Shown: positions 16,703-24,491, counted from the first letter of the stretch. The stretch: 33,787 bases of DNA from Bacillota bacterium (GCA_012727675.1 JAAYGR010000048.1:1-33787); one strand, 5' to 3'. Numbers and translations: made by a program. Notes: generated by a model not told the origin, from the sequence alone.

Positions 16703-16731
16703 AGTATAGAAGGTGAGATTAGTGCTGTCAA
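16703..16731 (-). promoter_or_regulatory. Near-consensus SigA-type promoter for the lipoprotein gene
   Basis: TTGACA (16731-16726), a 17-base spacer and TATACT (16708-16703), read on the minus strand. The predicted RNA start near 16696 begins in a second stem (GCACAGG 16698-16692 with CCTGTGC 16681-16675). The leader would therefore consist of two hairpins. Confidence 0.8.
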
Positions 16732-16741
16732 GTACTGCCGA

Positions 16742-17776
16742 TTATTCCGAACCAACGGCAGCAAAGGGGTTCTTATCCAGTGAGGCTATGAGCTTCTCCT
16801 TGTCTACGTGGGTGTAGATAGTAGTTGTAGAAATGTGCTCATGGCCGAGAAGCCGCATTAGTGTTCGCAAATCCTCGCCGTTTAGGTAAAGGGCAGTAGC
16901 AAAGGTGTGGCGGAGTTTGTGGGGTGTCAGCATCAATTTCTTGCTGTCCGGCAGGTCGGTGAGCTGCACGTAATCCTTTAGCTTCTGCTGAATAGCTCTG
17001 GGAGTAATCCTGGTGTATTTGTTTCCGAGAAAAAGGGCCATCCTGTGCCGGCCTTCGGCTTTGTGGCCGGGACGCACCTTCTTGTATTCGGTTACTGCTT
17101 CCCTCACTGCTGGAGGCACCGGGACAGGCCGATTCCTGCCGCCTTTGCCGCCGGTAACCCTATAGAACTCGGTGTCGGGGCCTATGTCATCGACATTCAT
17201 TTGCACAACTTCTCCAATCCTAAGGCCCATACTCAGCATAATAAGAAAAATGGCATAATCTCGCTGGTCGCCGTGCTGCCGGACAGTATCTAGAAAGATT
17301 AGGGCCTCCTGAGCAGTCAAATGCATGGGAGCTTCATTGCGGTGAATCGTCTTGGTCTGGAGATCTCTAGTCAAAGACGGATCCGACAGCATCTGATGGT
17401 CAAAAAGGTAGGTGAAAAACCGCTTAACCGCCGTTATTTTGCGGTTGAGGGTAGTTTGGGTATAACCTAAGGTTTCCTTTAGAAATAGGAAGTATCCAAC
17501 GAGATCGTCAGCTGTAACAGTCTCAAGATCAACGGTAAAACTATCCAGCAGCCGGCTGGCCTCAGGCCCTAATCGATTATCATTGGCCTCAAGGGCAGTC
17601 TCCAGCCTATGATACGCCGTCCTATCCTGGGGCGGAGTTACGCAGTGGGCTCGGCTTAGGACAAGATGCAGCTTGAGAAGGCGAAGATCTGATCGATAAG
17701 CCTTGGCTGTATTAAGGCTCCTATTGATGCCCAACGCGGCGATAAATCTTTCGAGTTGAAGGTCAAAGTCTAACAC
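16742..17776 (-). CDS. XerC/XerD-type tyrosine recombinase
   Basis: Site-specific recombinase of 344 residues. The catalytic residues are complete: Arg186 (MGLRIGEV), Lys211 (TGGKGGRNR), His286 and Arg289 (HKLRHTFA), His312 (LLGHEHIS) and Tyr321 (TIYTHV). The N-terminal core-binding domain (LNTAKAYRSDLRLLK) carries an insert of about 45 residues compared with XerC/D, making it longer than the usual 300. GTG at 17776 is the likely start because GGAGG lies seven bases upstream and the N-terminus then fits the family. An upstream ATG (17800) has only an AT-rich repeat before it. No excisionase, phage or transposon genes adjoin it, so a housekeeping or sporulation role is as likely as a mobile one. 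Confidence 0.88.
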   Translation of the reverse strand: MLDFDLQLERFIAALGINRSLNTAKAYRSDLRLLKLHLVLSRAHCVTPPQDRTAYHRLETALEANDNRLGPEASRLLDSFTVDLETVTADDLVGYFLFLKETLGYTQTTLNRKITAVKRFFTYLFDHQMLSDPSLTRDLQTKTIHRNEAPMHLTAQEALIFLDTVRQHGDQRDYAIFLIMLSMGLRIGEVVQMNVDDIGPDTEFYRVTGGKGGRNRPVPVPPAVREAVTEYKKVRPGHKAEGRHRMALFLGNKYTRITPRAIQQKLKDYVQLTDLPDSKKLMLTPHKLRHTFATALYLNGEDLRTLMRLLGHEHISTTTIYTHVDKEKLIASLDKNPFAAVGSE

Positions 17777-18412
17777 AGGGAATACCTCCGGTATATCCAT
17801 TATGTAATTATGTAATGATGATTCGCTGCGGCCCGGGGCGGCTCCTTGGTCTTGATTGATTCTACCGGGAGGGACCTGCAAGCGAGCCGTGGGAGAGCCT
17901 GCGTCCAGTGTTTGTCTGAGTGCTTATCTGATTGATGTTTATCTGATTGAATAGAAGGTGGTCTATCATAGAACAGTAGAAAGCTATAGATACTTGGTTG
18001 TCGCCAGGGCACAGGTGGCTTTAGAGACACTGATCCAGGCTGACACTCAAGATCTTACTTCGCTGCAGCAGATAAATTTCCCTGCATTTCGTAGAAGATA
18101 TATTATGCGAAGTGGATGGATGGGTTTTCTGGGGTATTCCTAGACTCCGGCATAAGTTGCGCCTACAGTCCTCCTAATAGGCCTTAATATGCGTCTCTCT
18201 GAGTAGTCTGCTGACTTTTCCACTCGGATTACTCCCTTTTGCTGTGTTCGGTCGGTGCTTCGTATTCAATCTATTGGCTCTGTAAGCTCCTGCAGTTCTA
18301 AGACCAAGACACACACCCTAATTTAGGATGTCCAGCATTGCAACTAGAGCGGATTGTCTACGGAGCGTTTTGGAAATGAGTGGAGTTGAAAGCTCACCCT
18401 TCTCCGTCGCCA
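17777..18412. other. Long gap between the recombinase and LysM genes
   Basis: This stretch of about 640 bases has no convincing gene. Near the recombinase, an AT-rich doubled TTACATAA (minus strand, 17802-17818) precedes the start. Further out lie the TGYTTRTCTGA repeats. A 61-codon plus-strand frame (GTG at 17958 to TAG at 18143) lacks a proper ribosome site and resembles nothing I know. From 18144 to 18412 I see no structure worth naming. Confidence 0.5.
17909..17950. repeat. Three short direct repeats upstream of the recombinase
   Basis: TGYTTRTCTGA occurs at 17909-17919, 17921-17931 and 17936-17946, spaced 12 and 15 bases. The last two extend to TTATCTGATTGA (17924-17935 and 17939-17950). 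They could be protein-binding sites or a small slippage array. Confidence 0.7.
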
Positions 18413-18793
18413 CTAGTTACGACAGACGATTACCGACGGTATCATAAGTCTCTGTCCCGGCTGCAGGTTTACTGACTCTAGCTGGTTAAGTTTCTTGATC
18501 TCATAAATAGTCTTCCGGGGATCGGTGCCCGGCCTTGCCCTCCGGGCAATGTCCCAGAGTGTATCTCCTTGGCGGACTACCACCGTTTCATAACTGGACT
18601 CAGGCATGCTGTGGGATACTAGCCCGGCAGTGACATTTAGCCCAATCAAAACAGCTGTGAGGACTATCAGAAAGATGCCTGAGAGTTTGATACGTCGAGA
18701 TATGCCCGTACGTATCTTAGCTGCTGTCCGACTGTAACTCCTCTGAGCCTCACTTGTTATCCTGCTTGACGATGATCGTATCATGTGAGCCAA
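18413..18793 (-). CDS. LysM-domain membrane protein, YneA-like SOS cell-division inhibitor
   Basis: Protein of 126 residues with one membrane segment at about 38-58 (LSGIFLIVLTAVLIGLNVTAG) and an extracytoplasmic LysM domain at about 70-120 (VVVRQGDTLWDIARR, LNQLESVNLQPGQRLMIP). The size, layout and position divergent from lexA match YneA of Bacillus, which delays division during the SOS response. Sequence identity to YneA was not checked, so I leave the symbol blank. TTG at 18793 is the start: TAGGAGGTG lies seven bases upstream, whereas the ATG at 18784 is too far. LexA-box-like sites lie between the two genes, suggesting shared LexA control. Confidence 0.8.
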   Translation of the reverse strand: MAHMIRSSSSRITSEAQRSYSRTAAKIRTGISRRIKLSGIFLIVLTAVLIGLNVTAGLVSHSMPESSYETVVVRQGDTLWDIARRARPGTDPRKTIYEIKKLNQLESVNLQPGQRLMIPSVIVCRN

Positions 18794-18822
18794 TATCGGG
18801 CACCTCCTAAAGGACTGTCGAG

Positions 18823-18922
18823 AGAACAGATGTCCGCAACGAACATGTGTGCTATTTATACCTTACCACGAACAACTGTTTCGGTCAAGACAAAAAACTG
18901 TCTAAATACGAACGGGCGTTTG
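18823..18922. promoter_or_regulatory. Cluster of four LexA-box-like operators
   Basis: Compared with the Gram-positive LexA box CGAACRNRYGTTYG, 18909-18922 (CGAACGGGCGTTTG) matches all 14 positions. The sites at 18869-18882, 18840-18853 and 18823-18836 each match about 12. The perfect site overlaps the -35 of lexA. The other three lie within the upstream region and leader of the divergent LysM gene. This is the expected autoregulated SOS layout. Confidence 0.85.
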
Positions 18923-18949
18923 CAAAGCCGCTAATCCCTGTGTTATAAT
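18920..18949 (+). promoter_or_regulatory. lexA promoter
   Basis: TTGCAA (18920-18925), an 18-base spacer and TATAAT (18944-18949) with a TG extension. The -35 overlaps the perfect LexA box, so bound LexA would block polymerase. Confidence 0.75.
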
Positions 18950-19008
18950 GGAAAAGACTAATCTAGGAACGGAGTTTTCATGTAACAGCCTTGGGAGGGG
19001 GCCAGCTG

Positions 19009-19632
19009 ATGCGAGAGCTCACGGAGCGACAGAGGGAAGTGCTGGAATTCATCAAGGAACAGGTGCGGGAGAAGGGATATCCCCCATCTGTTCGGGAAAT
19101 AGGAGAGGCTGTAGGGCTGCGGAGTAGTTCTACGGTGCACGGCCATCTTCGGCGGTTGGAAAGCAAGGGATATATTCGACGGGATCCCACCAAACCCCGG
19201 GCCATAGAGGTTATCTGTGATGATGAGCCCGAGGCGAGTCCCATCATGATGAAGGAATTAGTCTCTGTTCCGCTGGTGGGGAGTGTTACAGCCGGACAGC
19301 CTATTCTAGCTGTAGAGAACATAGAGGACTATGTCCCTCTTCCCAGGGACTTTGCGTCAGATGAGGCGACCTTCATGTTGCGGGTCAAAGGAGACAGCAT
19401 GATGGATGCAGGAATTTTAGACGGTGACTATGTGGTAGTGCGGCAGCAGCCAGATGCCACCAACGGAGACATTGTAGTGGCACTCTTAGAGGATGAAGCT
19501 ACTGTGAAGCGTTTCTATCGAGAAGCTGATCACGTACGGCTGCAGCCCGAGAATCCCCACTATGATCCCATCATCACTACCGATGTGCAAATCTTGGGGA
19601 AAGTCATCGGAGTCTTGCGGAGGCTCCACTGA
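19009..19632 (+). CDS. lexA: SOS repressor LexA
   Basis: Transcriptional repressor and self-cleaving serine protease of 207 residues. The N-terminal winged helix-turn-helix is clear ([39 protein letters not shown]). The cleavage bond is Ala95-Gly96 (SVTAGQP), and the catalytic dyad is Ser130 (KGDSMMDAG) and Lys167 (EATVKRF). Everything needed for RecA-stimulated self-cleavage is present. ATG at 19009 is preferred: GGGAGGGG lies about eight bases upstream, whereas TTG at 18991 overlaps that site. It is divergent from the LysM gene, with LexA boxes between them, and converges with two small unknown genes. Confidence 0.96.
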   Translation: MRELTERQREVLEFIKEQVREKGYPPSVREIGEAVGLRSSSTVHGHLRRLESKGYIRRDPTKPRAIEVICDDEPEASPIMMKELVSVPLVGSVTAGQPILAVENIEDYVPLPRDFASDEATFMLRVKGDSMMDAGILDGDYVVVRQQPDATNGDIVVALLEDEATVKRFYREADHVRLQPENPHYDPIITTDVQILGKVIGVLRRLH

Positions 19633-19657
19633 AAGCTTGGAGAAATGCCCTCGGCAC

Positions 19658-19714
19658 GGAAGCAAGGGGACCAAATCCGATTGAGTTCCAGGCTCTCACC
19701 GGCCCCCTGCTTCC
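19658..19714. terminator. Inverted repeat between convergent genes, possible bidirectional terminator
   Basis: GGAAGCAAGGGG (19658-19669) and CCCCCTGCTTCC (19703-19714) pair over 11 of 12 bases around a 33-base loop. There is no T run. It lies just past lexA and the opposing small gene, so a weak or Rho-aided terminator is possible. Confidence 0.4.
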
Positions 19715-19739
19715 CCGGTCGAGCGGTTCATGAGTAAAC

Positions 19740-20081
19740 CTATGAGGCCGAGTTTTCGTATTCTTCCTTAGTGATGAAAGTGCCCGATTCCAGCTGCTTG
19801 TTGACGACCCTATACGCTCCATCGAATTCTAGGCGCAGCTGCATTCGGTTAAAGCACCTATTACCCACTATCGTCTTATTAATGAACATTTGATATCCTT
19901 GGCCGCCTGCTTCCTCTCGCTGGATTTCCGATGATTTGCGCAGGCGCAAAGCTAGCTTTTCCCCGCATTTATTGCACTGAACGTAGACCCATACGGCATC
20001 CCTGGTAACCTCTACCCCCGGCTGCCGTGGAGTCTGAGCCGCAGATGTCAATTTGCCCATCAGTTTCGCCAGTAAGCCCAA
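19740..20081 (-). CDS. Conserved hypothetical protein with a CxxC motif
   Basis: Small protein of about 113 residues. YVQCNKCGEKLALRLRK places a CxxC pair at Cys36 and Cys39, a possible half zinc ribbon, followed by a beta-rich segment (FINKTIVGNRCFNRMQLRLEFD) and FITKEEYE at the end. I recall similar small proteins in clostridia and Chloroflexi but know no function. TTG at 20081 is preferred: GGAGG lies seven bases upstream and the gene would then start right after the preceding stop. The ATG at 20114 would overlap that gene by 31 bases and has poor ribosome-site spacing. Confidence 0.7.
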   Translation of the reverse strand: MGLLAKLMGKLTSAAQTPRQPGVEVTRDAVWVYVQCNKCGEKLALRLRKSSEIQREEAGGQGYQMFINKTIVGNRCFNRMQLRLEFDGAYRVVNKQLESGTFITKEEYENSAS

Positions 20082-20083
20082 TC

Positions 20084-20479
20084 CTAAACCTCCATAGCCC
20101 TTTCTGTTTGCCATTCCCCGGACTCAACTGCCAGAGTGCCCGATGTTCTGAGCACCTGCATCTGCTCTGAAGTCATTCCCAGAAGTGTGAAGAACATTTC
20201 CAGTGCCTGTTCTGTTCCCCGGAGCTGGGGATCAACACTATCTTGGGTACCAAAAAGAGGTAGTTTGGCATACTCCGCCGCCGCGGTCTGGAACGCCAAA
20301 TCTACCCCTTTTGCTTCTACTAGCTCCATTAACTGACTGTATTTCTCTCGTCGGCTTTCAGCTTGCACCTTCCAGAAGTCGGGGTTGGATGTCAAGCTGC
20401 TGGCCAGAAGATCTTGCTTGGCTAGGCGCTTGAACTTCTTCAACCCCCTGAGTACATCATCTTTGGCTACTTGTATCAT
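20084..20479 (-). CDS. Hypothetical protein of about 131 residues
   Basis: I do not recognise this protein. It appears helical and charged (LRGLKKFKRLAKQDLLASS, FWKVQAESRREKYSQLMELVEAKG), with no membrane segment, signal peptide or cysteine pair. ATG at 20479 is chosen because a GAGGGGGG tract lies about seven bases upstream; a longer in-frame version would start at 20503. Its stop lies two bases before the TTG of the CxxC protein gene, so the two are almost certainly translated together and may act together. Confidence 0.65.
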   Translation of the reverse strand: MIQVAKDDVLRGLKKFKRLAKQDLLASSLTSNPDFWKVQAESRREKYSQLMELVEAKGVDLAFQTAAAEYAKLPLFGTQDSVDPQLRGTEQALEMFFTLLGMTSEQMQVLRTSGTLAVESGEWQTERAMEV

Positions 20480-20765
20480 TGCGCATCCCCCCTCAATTGC
20501 CATCGCTTACTTAATTACTTCTACCCGACCATAGCAAATCCTCTCACGGTGAGGAGCAAATCCCAGCTTACTGGAAACCTCAAAGAAATTTGGGCGATGG
20601 TAGCTCAAGTAAGTAGCATATTCAGTACTATAACCTATGCCGCGACTGCGGGGAAAAGTAACCTAACATTAGCATAGGTTTGGTTTGTGGGTAATATGTA
20701 CCCAGAAATCTTTCTTGGAAAACCTTATTCTTTGGACGGGCTCTCGGCACAGATCAGCCCCTGGA
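20480..20765. other. Gap upstream of the two small genes, with inverted and direct repeats
   Basis: AACCTATGC (20632-20640) is inverted as GCATAGGTT (20672-20680), with a small CCGC/GCGG stem inside. TGGGTA and TACCCA form another short stem near 20688-20704. AGCAAATCC occurs twice around CTCAC/GTGAG between about 20533 and 20563. I see no gene here, and no known riboswitch fits. Confidence 0.45.
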
Positions 20766-21425
20766 CTAGAAGGCACCGTGGCGCTTAAGCTCACGGACTG
20801 CCTGAGGAGCTTGAAGATAATGATAGATGGCCATCAAGTACTGCTGCTTTTCTTTATAGGCAGCACTTAGAAGCAGATGGGTATACTGGTTTTCCCGGTC
20901 TATTTTCAGTGCTTGCTCTAGATGATGTAGAGCCCGGTCAATATCTCCCGCTTGGGCATAGGTAAAGGCACAGAAATTCCGGGTCCAGACATTGTTAGGA
21001 TCTAAACTGATGATCCGTTCAAAATAGCCGGTTGATTGCTCAAAATCCCCAAAGGCATAGCTGCCAAAGGCGGCACAATTAAGGAGCAGCACATCATCTG
21101 GGGAATGGCGCAGCTGATTCAGTTTGTCCAGGACAAAGCCAGCGATTTCCTCTCGATATGCCTTATCTCCAGCGATGGAGAGTTCATCCGCTGCCTGTGC
21201 AAGCAAACCCATATTGGCGTAGGCGATTCCCCTCAGCAGACGACTCTCTGCTTTGTCGCTTTCCTTGTTTTCTTCAATGACCTTTGCCCAATCTATCCCC
21301 TGATCTTGAAGCTTGTCCTCTGCATAGACCCTATCAGACAGCACTATGCCTGCTGCAACAAGACAGCAGATGAGCGCCATCAAAGATATATCTGCAATAA
21401 ACTGACGCCAGTTATGCTTTTTCAT
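20766..21425 (-). CDS. Membrane-anchored TPR protein
   Basis: Protein of 219 residues with one N-terminal hydrophobic segment (about residues 12-31), probably a membrane anchor or uncleaved signal. Tetratricopeptide-like repeats follow, visible around YANMGLLAQAADELSIAG, YAFGDFEQSTGYFERIISLDPNN, YAQAGDIDRALHHLEQALKID and LSAAYKEKQQYLMAIYHYL. TPR arrays usually bind protein partners; the partner is unknown. The ATG at 21425 overlaps the preceding small membrane gene by four bases, and GGGGGAG lies seven bases upstream. It is the last gene of the mgtC-surE operon. Confidence 0.78.
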   Translation of the reverse strand: MKKHNWRQFIADISLMALICCLVAAGIVLSDRVYAEDKLQDQGIDWAKVIEENKESDKAESRLLRGIAYANMGLLAQAADELSIAGDKAYREEIAGFVLDKLNQLRHSPDDVLLLNCAAFGSYAFGDFEQSTGYFERIISLDPNNVWTRNFCAFTYAQAGDIDRALHHLEQALKIDRENQYTHLLLSAAYKEKQQYLMAIYHYLQAPQAVRELKRHGAF

Positions 21426-21724
21426 AGCTCCACTCCCCCTACACCCCCGAGTAAACGTAACCCTAATACCACTGTCTGTATCGCTATCGAGGCCTTAAAT
21501 ACCCAAATAGCCAACCTGATAAGCGCCGCCAGCAGCCTCAAGCTTCGGTTTTTTCCACCTTCTTGGGATAGAGCTGACCTAGAGAAGCTTTCCCATACCC
21601 AAAGATATATACCAATACCCAAGAAGGCCAATATTCCACTTGCTAGAGCCGTGGGCAGCACAACTGTACCAAGAAGCATGATCATCCCCCAGGCAGAATA
21701 TGCGGCTGCTGCACCAGGGGGCAC
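21422..21724 (-). CDS. Small hydrophobic membrane protein
   Basis: Up to 100 residues with two membrane segments (about 14-43 and 62-92) joined by a charged loop (ESFSRSALSQEGGKNRSLR). The family is not recognised. The GTG at 21724 gives the longest form but has no clear ribosome site. ATG at 21679, six bases after GGGGG, is an alternative that removes an odd Ala-rich start. The gene follows surE within about ten bases, or about 55 with the shorter start, and overlaps the TPR gene. It belongs to that operon and may form a complex with the TPR protein. Confidence 0.6.
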   Translation of the reverse strand: MPPGAAAAYSAWGMIMLLGTVVLPTALASGILAFLGIGIYLWVWESFSRSALSQEGGKNRSLRLLAALIRLAIWVFKASIAIQTVVLGLRLLGGVGGVEL

Positions 21725-21733
21725 TATCTCAAG

Positions 21734-22498
21734 CTAGTCCAAATTCCAACTGGCCAATTCCTCCAAGAACTCTTCATGAGTCAGCCGGAATCGGACCGGT
21801 GTTATGGAAATCCAACCATCCTTAACTGCCTTGGTGTCTGAATCCGGGCCTTCATCCATATCAACGGCTTCCCCCGTCAACCAAAAGTAGGGCCTGCCCC
21901 AAGGATCCTTTCGCTTTTCTACAAAGTCTCGGTATCTGCGAATTCCCACCCGCGTAATCTTAATTCCCTTCATCTCTTCTGCCGGCAGTCGCGGCAGATT
22001 GATATTTAGCAACGTGTCCTCCGGAAGGCCCTTCTCTCCAATTGCTTGGGCAGTTCGAGCTGCCACTTCTACTGCTTTATCCAAGCCCAGCCATTCTTCA
22101 GAGTGATCAGCTATCGAAACTGCTATGGCGGGAACACCCATGATCAGTCCTTCCACTGCCGCTGACACTGTACCGGAATACAGGACATCGGTACCTAAAT
22201 TGGGACCGGCATTTACCCCCGAAACTACCAACTGGGGCCGCTGTTCCAGCAGTACCTCTACCCCCAGTTTTACGCAATCGGCTGGGGTACCATCCAGCTG
22301 AAAAGCCTGAACGGCACCGGGAATTCCAGTTATCTCAATGGCCCGCAGGGGTCGATGCATTGTTACAGCATGTCCCGTCCCACTGCGTTCCTGGTCTGGT
22401 GCTACAACGCTCACGTTTCCAACTTCACTTAGGACCTTGACCAGTTCCCGCAGTCCCCTTGATCTGATTCCATCATCATTGGTCACGAGAATGTTCAC
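21734..22498 (-). CDS. surE: 5'-nucleotidase SurE
   Basis: Metal-dependent nucleoside 5'-monophosphate phosphatase of 254 residues, linked to stationary-phase survival and, in some bacteria, protein repair. The N-terminus MNILVTNDDGIRSRG carries the metal-binding DD pair. The family segments VVAPDQERSGTGHAVT, GTPADCVKLG, VSGVNAGPNLGTDVLYSGTV and NINLP are all present. The GTG at 22498 is preferred because GGAGG stands seven bases upstream and the protein then starts exactly like other SurE proteins. It follows the MgtC gene by 14 bases in one operon. Confidence 0.95.
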   Translation of the reverse strand: MNILVTNDDGIRSRGLRELVKVLSEVGNVSVVAPDQERSGTGHAVTMHRPLRAIEITGIPGAVQAFQLDGTPADCVKLGVEVLLEQRPQLVVSGVNAGPNLGTDVLYSGTVSAAVEGLIMGVPAIAVSIADHSEEWLGLDKAVEVAARTAQAIGEKGLPEDTLLNINLPRLPAEEMKGIKITRVGIRRYRDFVEKRKDPWGRPYFWLTGEAVDMDEGPDSDTKAVKDGWISITPVRFRLTHEEFLEELASWNLD

Positions 22499-22512
22499 CG
22501 TTCGGCCTCCTA

Positions 22513-23166
22513 CTACTGCCAAGTAATCTCTTTTACCTCAGGTAGAGCAGATAATTCCTGCATCAGCACTTCCAGGCGAAGGGTATGGGGAGTTTCTACT
22601 TTCATTTCTACGTAGCATTCCCCATCATCGGTTGTATCTACTTTCATAGTGCGGATGTTAACCCGCCTTTGTCCCAGCAGTGCAGCTATAGCTGCCAGCT
22701 GGCCGGGTCTATCGGCAATATGCATCCGCAGGGAACGTTCCTCGTGGGGAAGCAGGTACCTCTCCAACCTGTTGACCAAGGTCAAGACTGCAAGGATGGT
22801 GGTTACAACCGCGCCTAAGTAAAATCCAGCCCCAAGGGCAAGGCCGATACCGGCTACAACCCAAAGACTGGCTGCCGTGGTAAGACCTTTAATACTGGTA
22901 CCTTCCCTGAGAATAGTACCAGCACCGAGAAAACCGATACCGCTTACCACCTGGGCTGCAAGTCTGGCAGGATCCCGGGTTGTGCCTACCCCGGACTGCT
23001 CAAAGCCGTAGATGGAAATCAACATAATCAAGGTTGAACCTAAGCAAACAAGGATTTGAGTGCGAAATCCAGCAGCTCTGCCGTGGATCTCCCGCTCAAG
23101 GCCAATTAAGCCTCCAGCAGCAACTGCTAGAATCAGTCTTAGAACAATCTCCAATTGGGTCAGCAC
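22513..23166 (-). CDS. MgtC/SapB family membrane protein with C-terminal ACT-like domain
   Basis: Integral membrane protein of 217 residues. The MgtC-type N-terminal domain has several membrane segments and the conserved GGLIGLEREIHGRAAGFRTQILVCLGS. Then come VVSGIGFLGAGTILREG and GLTTAASLWVVAGIGLALG. The cytosolic C-terminal part (LRMHIADRPGQLAAIAALLGQRRVNIRTMKVD) resembles an ACT domain, which may sense a small ligand. MgtC proteins are tied to magnesium limitation, and some modulate ATP synthase; the role here is unknown. The GTG at 23166 has GGAGG nine bases upstream. It heads the surE operon. Confidence 0.9.
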   Translation of the reverse strand: MLTQLEIVLRLILAVAAGGLIGLEREIHGRAAGFRTQILVCLGSTLIMLISIYGFEQSGVGTTRDPARLAAQVVSGIGFLGAGTILREGTSIKGLTTAASLWVVAGIGLALGAGFYLGAVVTTILAVLTLVNRLERYLLPHEERSLRMHIADRPGQLAAIAALLGQRRVNIRTMKVDTTDDGECYVEMKVETPHTLRLEVLMQELSALPEVKEITWQ

Positions 23167-23238
23167 CTAACTGCACCTCCACCGCTCTCAGCTCCCCAAG
23201 GTATTCAAACCTGAACCGGGATGAAGGGATTTAGGCTC

Positions 23239-23601
23239 TCAGCTTAGTTTGGTGTGGCAGTTGGGACAAAATTCACTCTCAGCATCCACTGCAGCAAAGC
23301 AGCGATAGCAATCCCGCTTTAATGCACCTTTACAGTGGGGACAAAAGGCCAGCCAATCGAGGGCTTTCTTCTTGCAGTAGGGGCAGATGCGCATGGCACC
23401 TTTCGGTCGAACCAGCAGATATATGATCAAGACGATCCCGGTGCCAAGGGGTCCCAGCGGTCCAAGAAAAAAAAGACCAACTAGAAGTGCGGTAGCGGCC
23501 CATAGAATGGGGTTAGCATCTCGTCCCTTAGCATCATTGTAAGTCCAATATGCAACAGGGCCAGCAAAAACCAGGTTTATGGCCAGAGCTGTCCAACTCA
23601 T
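23239..23601 (-). CDS. Two-TM protein with double zinc ribbon
   Basis: Protein of 120 residues. Two membrane segments lie at about 5-22 and 32-65, followed by cysteine pairs in ICPYCKKKALDWLAFCPHCKG and DCYRCFAAVDAESEFCPNCHTK. These form two adjacent CxxC zinc-ribbon units on the cytosolic tail. No enzymatic motif is present. Proteins of this layout often serve as scaffolds, but the function is unknown. The ATG at 23601 has no good ribosome site upstream, so the start is less certain. It lies 72 bases upstream of the MgtC gene on the same strand. Confidence 0.72.
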   Translation of the reverse strand: MSWTALAINLVFAGPVAYWTYNDAKGRDANPILWAATALLVGLFFLGPLGPLGTGIVLIIYLLVRPKGAMRICPYCKKKALDWLAFCPHCKGALKRDCYRCFAAVDAESEFCPNCHTKLS

Positions 23602-23766
23602 GAATACGGCGCTGTTTTCCAGAGCAACCCTTTAGACGCGCCTTCTCCCCTTTCATAATAGACATTGGGCCTTCACCTAAAAACTAAGGAAGTCCATGTT
23701 GCCAGTATTTCGTCAGACAGCCCAAGAACCCCTGCCCTTCAAATGTCACGGTTTTTGCCAGTGCCG

Positions 23767-24411
23767 CTACAGGTGTCTTCCGATCTTGGCCTTGATTCGG
23801 CAAAGGGCGTTATCGATGGACTTGGTATGGGTACCCAACTCTTCAGCCATCTCTTTGTAAGACAGCCCGTTAATATAAAGCCTAAAAACCTTATACTCAA
23901 AATCACTCAGTACTTCTTTTATGTAGCGTTGAGTATGCTGAAGCCTTTCCCGATCGATAACCAGCGCCTCTGGGTCATCTACCCTGTTGTTGGAGAGAAC
24001 CTCCATCAGTGTTCGATCTCCCTCGGCATCATAAATGGGCTTGTGTAATGATGTGTACGAGTTCAGGGGGATATGCTTCTGCCTGGTAGTGCCCTTGATG
24101 GCACTGATGATATTGCGGGTGATACACAGCTTAGCGAAGGACCAGAAAGATGAGGAGCCTGGAGTAAAATCACGGATTGCCTTGTAGAGCCCGATCATCC
24201 CCTCTTGCAAGAGATCATCATCTTCGGCCCCCTGCAAGAAGTAGGGTCTGGTCCATATGTAAACCAGCTTCTGATACTTGTACAACAAGTAATCTACTGC
24301 ATCCTGACGACCAGCCTGGGCTTGCTTTACGATGTCTTCATCGGGCAAATCCCGGAAGGCCTTGAACCCATCAAAATGATGGTTGAGCGGCAATGCACTA
24401 CCCATGGACAT
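23767..24411 (-). CDS. sigH: Sporulation sigma factor SigH (Spo0H)
   Basis: RNA polymerase sigma factor of 214 residues that starts the transition to stationary phase and sporulation. Region 2 reads DAVDYLLYKYQKLVYIWTRP, then DLLQEGMIGLYKAIRDF and FAKLCITRNIISAIKGTTRQKH, very close to SigH. Region 4 (LSDFEYKVFRLYINGLSYKE, KSIDNALCRIKAKI) ends the protein. ATG at 24411 is chosen because AAAGGAG ends five bases upstream; the GTG at 24417 overlaps that site. In Bacillus sigH lies elsewhere, near the ribosomal gene region, so its position beside speD differs. A promoter with good boxes precedes it. Confidence 0.9.
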   Translation of the reverse strand: MSMGSALPLNHHFDGFKAFRDLPDEDIVKQAQAGRQDAVDYLLYKYQKLVYIWTRPYFLQGAEDDDLLQEGMIGLYKAIRDFTPGSSSFWSFAKLCITRNIISAIKGTTRQKHIPLNSYTSLHKPIYDAEGDRTLMEVLSNNRVDDPEALVIDRERLQHTQRYIKEVLSDFEYKVFRLYINGLSYKEMAEELGTHTKSIDNALCRIKAKIGRHL

Positions 24412-24463
24412 GACCACTCCTTTGGCTCAAGAAAAAGAATGCTATGTTATCAATATCTACCAA

Positions 24464-24491
24464 ATTGTACAATTCAACACAAGTACGTCAA
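24464..24491 (-). promoter_or_regulatory. Promoter for sigH
   Basis: TTGACG (24491-24486), a 16-base spacer and TACAAT (24469-24464) on the minus strand. Each box has one mismatch to the SigA consensus. It lies about 50 bases upstream of the sigH start. Confidence 0.65.

Noticed and set aside
16742-17776. Tyrosine recombinase as evidence of an integrated element
   Set aside because: No phage, plasmid or transposon genes, no flanking att-like repeats, and it sits among core genes.
17958-18143. 61-codon frame in the recombinase-LysM gap
   Set aside because: It lacks a usable ribosome site and shows no recognisable family; chance occurrence in a 640-base gap is plausible.
20521-20700. Possible cobalamin-type riboswitch because of CCGCGACTG
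   Set aside because: No B12 box or other core elements are found on either strand; only this short match exists.
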